From contig JBAYZQ010000074.1 in the NCBI GenBank assembly GCA_041672385.1, positions 1 through 10,828 on the forward strand: a stretch of DNA of 10,828 bases, written 5' to 3'. The position numbers and the translations under genes are program-made. Each line of letters begins with the position of its first letter. Position 1 is the first letter of the stretch. The notes below the pieces were generated by a model that was not told the origin of the DNA, searched no databases, and worked only from the letters and a program-made list of their open reading frames with translations. The stretch comes from JBAYZQ01 sp041672385. GTDB taxonomy: Bacteria > Spirochaetota > Spirochaetia > Sphaerochaetales > Sphaerochaetaceae. Shown one piece after another: positions 6,713-10,828 of this stretch.

Positions 6713-6717
6713 GGGAG
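6713..6717 (+). promoter_or_regulatory. Ribosome binding site deciding the first LPP20-like start
   Basis: GGGAG lies 6 nt before the ATG at 6724. A TTG at 6706 is in frame but upstream of this site, so it is rejected as the start. Confidence 0.75.
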
Positions 6718-6723
6718 AAGAAT

Positions 6724-7290
6724 ATGAAGAAATTTCTAATGGTTGTAATTACAGTCATCTTGCTTTTTGGTTTTCTTGGTTGTGCAACAAAAACTGCTCA
6801 AGAACAAATTGCTCCTGTGATGGGTGCAGATGGGGTGCTTCGTCCTGATTGGGTTTTCAGTGGCAAAACTTCTTCCGATAAGCATTATGAAGTAGGATTT
6901 TCTGATTCTATGGTTTTAAAATCAGTTACTTTGAAGAAAGCTGAAGCTTCTGCCCGAATTTATATGGCTGAATGGATTTCAACTTCAGTAACTGAAGTAG
7001 TCGCCACTTATGTTCATGATTATAGTGAAGGTGAAGAACGTACAGCTGTTGATTCCTATAAAAGTTTAAGTCTTCAAGTATCTCAAGCAACTCTTTCTGG
7101 TTCTTCAAGAGAAGATTTTTGGACCGATCCTGATGGAGGTATCTATGTATTATCATCAATTCCAAAAGCTAATATAGAACAGGCCTTTGCTGATAAAGTT
7201 GAAAAAGCCAATGCTTCGTCCCAAGATGCTGAAGAAGCTAATAAGACCTTGCAGGAATTATTACAAAGAGTTTTATACGAAGATAATTAA
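6724..7290 (+). CDS. LPP20-like lipoprotein (first of tandem pair)
   Basis: Predicted outer-membrane or periplasmic lipoprotein of 188 aa. It has a signal peptide ending in FLGC (Cys20), a relaxed lipobox with Phe at -3, as spirochaetes tolerate. The mature part has the LPP20-type layout: PDWV (41-44), Y-x-x-G (55-58), an Ala-rich helix (KKAEASARIYMAEW, 71-84), a conserved mid region (SLQVSQATLSG, 116-126), then GGIYVLSSIPKANIEQAF (138-155) and a charged C-terminal helix. The next gene product shares this layout (LSLQVSQATLSG against FSTQVANATLRG, GIYVLSS against TVWILSQ), so the two are diverged paralogues. LPP20 family members include Helicobacter Lpp20 and the flagellar FlgP, but no function can be assigned here. 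First gene of a two-gene + strand operon with a 12-bp gap. Confidence 0.82.
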   Translation: MKKFLMVVITVILLFGFLGCATKTAQEQIAPVMGADGVLRPDWVFSGKTSSDKHYEVGFSDSMVLKSVTLKKAEASARIYMAEWISTSVTEVVATYVHDYSEGEERTAVDSYKSLSLQVSQATLSGSSREDFWTDPDGGIYVLSSIPKANIEQAFADKVEKANASSQDAEEANKTLQELLQRVLYEDN

Positions 7291-7302
7291 AGGAAAAAAT
7301 TG

Positions 7303-7806
7303 ATGAGAAGACGAACGTTGTTTCTAATATTTTTGGTAGTTTCTCTTTTGTTGGTTTCTTGTATTTCTACTCAGCCTAAATATAATCCGGATGGGTCCCC
7401 TTATTGGACGACTTTTACCCCAGTATCTCGAAAATACTATTATGGTGTTGGTTCAGGAAACCTTAAATCAAAACAAAATAGTAAAGCAAGAGCTGAAGCT
7501 ATGGCCAAAGATGAAATTGCAAGACAAGTTTCTACTGCCGTAGAAAATTCAATAATTAATTATATATCAGAAAATCAATATGAATTTGATTCTTTTGAGA
7601 ATTTTTCCACCCAAGTTGCAAATGCTACTTTAAGGGGAGTAGAAGTTAAAGAAATTTATACTGCAGTTGACGGAACTGTTTGGATTTTAAGTCAGTATGA
7701 TAAAAAGAATCTTAAAGAAGCCTACAAGTTGGAAGCTGAAAGGCTTGAGAGTCAATCAGAAAAAGTAAATGTGGAAGAAATGCTTCGTTTTCTTGAAGAT
7801 GAATAG
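7303..7806 (+). CDS. LPP20-like lipoprotein (second of tandem pair)
   Basis: Lipoprotein of 167 aa with signal peptide and lipobox LVSC (Cys20). The mature domain is closer to canonical LPP20 than its upstream paralogue: PYWTTF (33-38), YYYGVGSG (45-52), the Ala-rich helix SKARAEAMAKDEIARQVSTA (60-79), FSTQVANATLRG (101-112), a VDGTVWILSQYDKKNLKEA hairpin-helix (122-140), and a charged C-terminal helix. The ATG at 7303 is preferred over the in-frame TTG at 7300 because AGGA (7291-7294) is 8 nt before the ATG and only 5 nt before the TTG. Probably cotranscribed with the upstream paralogue. The stop lies 3 bp from the end of the convergent COG3014 gene, with no visible terminator between them. 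Function unknown. Confidence 0.85.
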   Translation: MRRRTLFLIFLVVSLLLVSCISTQPKYNPDGSPYWTTFTPVSRKYYYGVGSGNLKSKQNSKARAEAMAKDEIARQVSTAVENSIINYISENQYEFDSFENFSTQVANATLRGVEVKEIYTAVDGTVWILSQYDKKNLKEAYKLEAERLESQSEKVNVEEMLRFLEDE

Positions 7807-7809
7807 TTG

Positions 7810-9138
7810 TTATTTTGGTAAGAAAGCTTCTAAAAGATTTGCTTTTCCTGCAACTGGATTATAATTATCTTTAATTTGAGTCGTAATAACTTTGTTGTTA
7901 ATATCATAATATTTTATTGTTGCTTTATAGTATCCCTTTTCTACTGCTTCAAGTCCTATCCAAGCTGTGGAAGGGAAAAAGTGAGATCCTCTTACATCAG
8001 CTCTCTCACTTACAAAATTGAAGATATCAAATAAATCTGCTATTAATTCTAAACTATCTGAAGAAGAACTGTTTCCTGAATTGCTAGCTGATACTCTAAG
8101 GCCATTAGAAAGCAAATTTTTTCCAATAACTCTAGAAATAGCTTTAAGTTTATCATAGGCTATTTCAGTTTTCATGGTATCAAGAGCAATTAAGTCTAAT
8201 CTTTCTATTGGTTCTAAAAAGAAATGATAATTGTTTATACCTTCAAGATTTATTTCTATTTTTTTTATTAAACTAAGTCGAACATCAGCTGTTGGAAAAG
8301 AATAGTGAATTAGTCTATCATTTCCGTTTGAATCGGAGTATCTATAAATTTCATTTTCTTCTATTTTTATAGGAGCATTTCCTGTAAAAATTAAAAAATT
8401 AGCTAGTATTGTTTTATTATCTGCATTTCTCAAAATTTCAATGCTTTGTGGGGGAGTAAATGGATAAAGATCACTTTGAAGATTATAGGCTTCTTCTAAT
8501 TTCTGAGAGGAATAACGGAAAGTATTTTCATCTTTGTACTCATATGAGAATAACATTGAAAGATATTGAGAAAGCGCCGATATACAAAAATTTTGTTTTA
8601 TATTTTGGGGAGGAGAAACATTGTTGGAACTATAACTCTCGTTAAGAGCTTGTTCCATTTTTGGGTAGCTAGAAACAAGGTTTGTTTGTTTTTCAATTGA
8701 TTTTCTTACTTCAACCATGGCATCTTCCAGGGAATCAAGAAAATAATAATTAAGAGATTTAAAAACATTTGAATAAATGCTTTCCCAATCTTGTCCTTGG
8801 TATTCCTGAGTGTTGTCATTGACAATAAAAGAAGCAATGTTTCTTGTTACACTTTGAGTATAAAGTCTGTCAAATTCTTCTTCAGCTTCTTCTAAGTATT
8901 TGTTTGATTCGTTGAAATCTCCACTTGCGTGGTTTACAAGTCCAAAATCCAAGTCTTTTATCAGTTCACCCTGTCTTGAAATTAAAACTTTTTGATTTTT
9001 TTCCAAAAAAACTTTTGTTCCTTCAAAATCATTTCGACCATAAAGATAAAAAGCTTCGTCTAAATTTACAGAAGAAACGCAACTAGAAAATAGGAGTAGT
9101 AAAACTGGAAATACCAATATAAGGAATTTTCTTTTCAT
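7810..9138 (-). CDS. COG3014 family lipoprotein with TPR-like N-terminal part
   Basis: Lipoprotein of 442 aa; signal peptide with relaxed lipobox FSSC (Cys20). Residues about 26-160 are helical and TPR-like (YLYGRNDFEGTKVFLEKNQK; FGLVNHASGDFNESNKYLEE). The strongest family evidence is the COG3014-type pattern QEYQGQDWESIYSNVFKSLN (111-130) followed by MVEVRKSIEKQ (141-151), then FTGNAPIK (251-258), a middle beta-rich part, a small helix where other members carry an alanine-rich one (about 315-342), and ERADVRGSHFFPSTAWIGLE (378-397), which parallels the ADTR-x-LP segment of the family. A Ser/Asn-rich linker occurs at 351-362. The COG3014 name is from memory of its motifs; function is unknown. 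Last gene of a three-gene - strand operon: the ATG follows directly after the upstream TAA, and the Shine-Dalgarno AGGAAA lies inside the upstream gene, implying translational coupling. Confidence 0.8.
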   Translation of the reverse strand: MKRKFLILVFPVLLLLFSSCVSSVNLDEAFYLYGRNDFEGTKVFLEKNQKVLISRQGELIKDLDFGLVNHASGDFNESNKYLEEAEEEFDRLYTQSVTRNIASFIVNDNTQEYQGQDWESIYSNVFKSLNYYFLDSLEDAMVEVRKSIEKQTNLVSSYPKMEQALNESYSSNNVSPPQNIKQNFCISALSQYLSMLFSYEYKDENTFRYSSQKLEEAYNLQSDLYPFTPPQSIEILRNADNKTILANFLIFTGNAPIKIEENEIYRYSDSNGNDRLIHYSFPTADVRLSLIKKIEINLEGINNYHFFLEPIERLDLIALDTMKTEIAYDKLKAISRVIGKNLLSNGLRVSASNSGNSSSSDSLELIADLFDIFNFVSERADVRGSHFFPSTAWIGLEAVEKGYYKATIKYYDINNKVITTQIKDNYNPVAGKANLLEAFLPK

Positions 9139-10092
9139 TTAATTTCCTATGTTTTCAATAATCCAAATTGAGGCTTTTTCAATAGCTTTTTCAATTGCTT
9201 TTTCCTGAGTAATTCCAGCACCTTTCCCATCATTTGTTTTATTAAAAGTAATTGAGTCTTTTTCAGTTACCTTAATATTACTTTGATAAGTGGCCAAATA
9301 AAATTGATTTGTTGGGTCTTTTGATAAATCATAGGTTAAATCAATAGTAATTGTAATTGGAGAGTTTTCATCAATTGTAAAACCTTTTTCAATTAAATGA
9401 GTTGATAGATTGTTATAAAGAGTTGAACTATTGGCTTCCATGTTAATTTTAATATTAACTGTTTGATTTTTGATAGCTTTCATTATTTTTGTTTCAATCA
9501 TAACAAGAGAATCTTTTTGCTTTTTGCCATTTAATATAAAGATGTAAGTTTTAAGTTGCCTTTCCAGTAAAGCAGCTGTTCTTGCTTTTTCTAAATGATT
9601 TAGTTCTTGAAAAATACCTAAAGAACTTGACGCTTGTTTTAAGTTCATACTTATTTGATTTTCAATTTCCAAAAGCTCTGTATTAAAAATATGAATTTGA
9701 TCAGCTTTGTTTAGAACCGCCAAACAAGTAAAAGTTCCTTCTTCATCTTGTTTCATGTTTTCAATTTTAACTGCTGAAAGATTATTAAAGGAACTGTAGG
9801 AGTTCGTAAAATCCTGGGCAGAAGAACTTGAATAGATGCTTTCTTGATTTTCCCTCGTTTCAGAATCTTTAAAGAGTGATACTGATTTAACAGAAACATC
9901 AAAAAATTCAGAAATCTGAGCCAAAGCATTATTTTTTGCTTTTTCTTGAGTACTTCCTATTCCTACAGCAGTGATGTACTTACTTTTTGGGTAACGAAAA
10001 TTAACATCATTAGTTAAATTAAGAATTGAACTGCAACTTACAGTTAAAATTAAAAGAAAAATTATTCCTACTAAATAAGATTTTTTTACCAT
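9139..10092 (-). CDS. LPP20-like lipoprotein with additional C-terminal domain
   Basis: Lipoprotein of 317 aa with lipobox TVSC (Cys20). Residues about 34-137 form an LPP20-like domain: YPKSKYITAVGIGSTQEKAK (34-53), NNALAQISEFFDVSVKSVSL, a Ser-rich stretch (88-102), and EEGTFTCLAVLNKADQI (117-133). A charged helical linker follows (about 135-190). A beta-rich C-terminal domain (about 210-317) ends in GAGITQEKAIEKAIEKAS (291-308), which echoes the GIGSTQEKAKNNALAQI element of the first domain. This is longer than the single-domain LPP20-like proteins encoded on the other strand. The gene overlaps the end of the LpoB gene by 7 bp (ATGGTAA) and abuts COG3014 with no gap, so all three should be made together in fixed proportion. 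I recognise no function for the C-terminal domain. Confidence 0.78.
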   Translation of the reverse strand: MVKKSYLVGIIFLLILTVSCSSILNLTNDVNFRYPKSKYITAVGIGSTQEKAKNNALAQISEFFDVSVKSVSLFKDSETRENQESIYSSSSAQDFTNSYSSFNNLSAVKIENMKQDEEGTFTCLAVLNKADQIHIFNTELLEIENQISMNLKQASSSLGIFQELNHLEKARTAALLERQLKTYIFILNGKKQKDSLVMIETKIMKAIKNQTVNIKINMEANSSTLYNNLSTHLIEKGFTIDENSPITITIDLTYDLSKDPTNQFYLATYQSNIKVTEKDSITFNKTNDGKGAGITQEKAIEKAIEKASIWIIENIGN

Positions 10093-10691
10093 GAGAATTT
10101 AGTCCTTTTGATTTGTTTTTTTATTTCATAATAACCAACCCATACTTTTTTTGCACTTTCTAGGTCTATTAATTCAACATCAATATAATAAGTTCTAATG
10201 GATTTATTGTCATTTCGATCTAAGTTCAGCTTTATACTACCTTGAAGCATGAAATCAGCTCCGGATTCATTACCTAATTCCACTGCAGTTTCGCTGCTGG
10301 CGTGGTATTGTTGGTCTAATTGCTCGGCTCTTACGTCTTCTTTGAAGTTAAAGTCTGCAACAGTTTCAACTTCTCCACTATTTAATAGTGCAACTTCAAT
10401 CTTTTTGCTTAGAATAGAAGTTTCTATATGGTCACTGGTAAGATTTTTAATGTTTCCAACTATTACTAGAGGAGTTTTTCCTTGGTTGTTTACGTAGTAT
10501 TTTGTTAACCAACCACCATCCATACAGGAATCTACAAGTGCTTGAGAAGCAATTTTAAAATCAGTATCATTCCAACCTTCTGATAAATCAGATGTGCTAT
10601 CAGGATCAATTCTTGTAATCTCTTTTGCCGATGAACAGGAAACGAGTGTTAAAGCTACAAGAGCTAGAAGAACAAACAGTGTTTTTTTCAT
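10086..10691 (-). CDS. lpoB: LpoB-family lipoprotein (penicillin-binding protein activator family)
   Basis: Lipoprotein of 201 aa with signal peptide and lipobox LVSC (Cys19). The mature domain follows the LpoB family along its length: GWNDTDFKIASQALVDSCMD (39-58), GKTPLVIVGNIKNLTSDHIE (71-90), ILSKKIEVALLNSGEVETVA (93-112), LDQQYHASSETAVELGNESG (125-144), ADFMLQGSIK (145-154), and TYYIDVELIDLESAKKVWVG (167-186). In enterobacteria, LpoB is an outer-membrane lipoprotein that reaches through peptidoglycan to stimulate PBP1B. Here the tether between Cys19 and the folded domain is only about 20 residues, so the same reach is doubtful. First gene of the operon; ATG preceded by AAGGGG at about 5-nt spacing. 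Partnership with COG3014 and LPP20-like products is more strongly suggested by context than a PBP partner, which is not encoded here. Confidence 0.87.
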   Translation of the reverse strand: MKKTLFVLLALVALTLVSCSSAKEITRIDPDSTSDLSEGWNDTDFKIASQALVDSCMDGGWLTKYYVNNQGKTPLVIVGNIKNLTSDHIETSILSKKIEVALLNSGEVETVADFNFKEDVRAEQLDQQYHASSETAVELGNESGADFMLQGSIKLNLDRNDNKSIRTYYIDVELIDLESAKKVWVGYYEIKKQIKRTKFSW

Positions 10692-10723
10692 AATTACCCC
10701 TTAAACATAATTCTTTCTTTTAT

Positions 10724-10752
10724 ATTTAAGCATAATTTAGTATTTTTCTCAA
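10724..10752 (-). promoter_or_regulatory. Promoter of the lpoB - LPP20-like - COG3014 operon
   Basis: On the - strand TTGAGA (10752-10747), a 17-bp spacer ending in the extended -10 TGC, and TTAAAT (10729-10724). The predicted start is near 10717, giving a leader of about 26 nt. The architecture is the same as that of the promoter of the convergent LPP20-like pair. Confidence 0.45.
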
Positions 10753-10783
10753 TGCTAGAATTCATTCATACAATAAATCCATC

Positions 10784-10812
10784 TTGAAAAAATAATCAAA
10801 TAAAAGTATAAT
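10784..10812 (+). promoter_or_regulatory. Outward promoter for a gene beyond the right edge
   Basis: TTGAAA (10784-10789), a 17-bp spacer and a perfect TATAAT (10807-10812) on the + strand. No + strand coding sequence starts before the window ends at 10828, so the target gene lies outside. Confidence 0.6.
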
Positions 10813-10828
10813 CCTTTGATATTCGGGT

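Noticed and set aside
6396..6723. Riboswitch, CRISPR array, tRNA or other RNA gene in the largest gene-free stretch
   Set aside because: Apart from two promoters and one inverted repeat, there are no repeated units, cloverleaf or conserved aptamer-like elements that I can recognise.
6926..7165. 79-codon open frame antisense to the first LPP20-like gene
   Set aside because: No recognisable domain, and wholly opposite a gene with a lipobox and family layout.
7804..7815. TAGTTGTTATTT also occurs in the arm of the inverted repeat at 6551-6596
   Set aside because: The match is a single A+T-rich 12-mer within two converging gene ends, with no second arm nearby; probably chance.
8460..8645. 61-codon open frame antisense to the COG3014 gene
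   Set aside because: Short and motif-free, opposite conserved coding sequence.
10249..10497. 82-codon open frame antisense to lpoB
   Set aside because: Shadow of the LpoB-family gene; no independent support.
1..10828. Insertion sequences, phage genes or defence systems
   Set aside because: No transposase, integrase, nuclease or flanking direct repeats were seen; the genes are housekeeping, transport and envelope functions.

Overview
The window is A+T-rich (about one-third G+C by eye), gene-dense DNA from a diderm bacterium. The likeliest source is a host-associated or anaerobic spirochaete of the Treponema/Sphaerochaeta kind. The reasons are the LPP20/COG3014/LpoB lipoprotein set, relaxed lipoboxes (Phe at -3 in two of six lipoproteins), an NSS-family Na+ symporter, an extracytoplasmic FMN-binding lipoprotein, and the general protein make-up. 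This assignment is inference; a database search would settle it.

Left third (1-3696, + strand): one compact operon. It starts with the 3' part of a sigma-54-dependent activator cut by the window edge, followed by an M3-family oligoendopeptidase (PepF type) and a TrmA/RlmD-family RNA uracil-C5 methyltransferase whose start codon overlaps the pepF stop codon. It ends 3 bp from the convergent nfsB-type nitroreductase gene (3700-4353, - strand). The nfsB promoter carries a perfect 13-bp inverted repeat over its -10 box, a likely operator.

Middle (4354-6723): an NSS-family Na+-dependent transporter (+) with a strong -10 box so close to its ATG that the mRNA should be nearly leaderless. It is convergent with an FMN-binding lipoprotein (-), separated by an intrinsic terminator that serves the - strand. 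The 328-bp gene-free stretch 6396-6723 holds two divergent promoters and, almost exactly midway between them, a 19-bp imperfect inverted repeat.

Right third (6724-10691): five consecutive lipoprotein genes. Two tandem LPP20-like lipoproteins run on the + strand and meet, 3 bp apart, a tightly coupled - strand operon reading LpoB family, then a two-part LPP20-like lipoprotein, then a COG3014 family lipoprotein (0-bp gap and 7-bp overlap between the genes). The two transcription units have similar promoters (TTG -35, 17-bp spacer, TGC-extended -10). I infer that these proteins form an outer-membrane or periplasmic lipoprotein assembly. The families are known, but their joint function is not, to my knowledge; this is the best candidate for an undescribed system here. 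A strong outward promoter at the right edge (TTGAAA-N17-TATAAT) implies another + strand gene starting just beyond the window.
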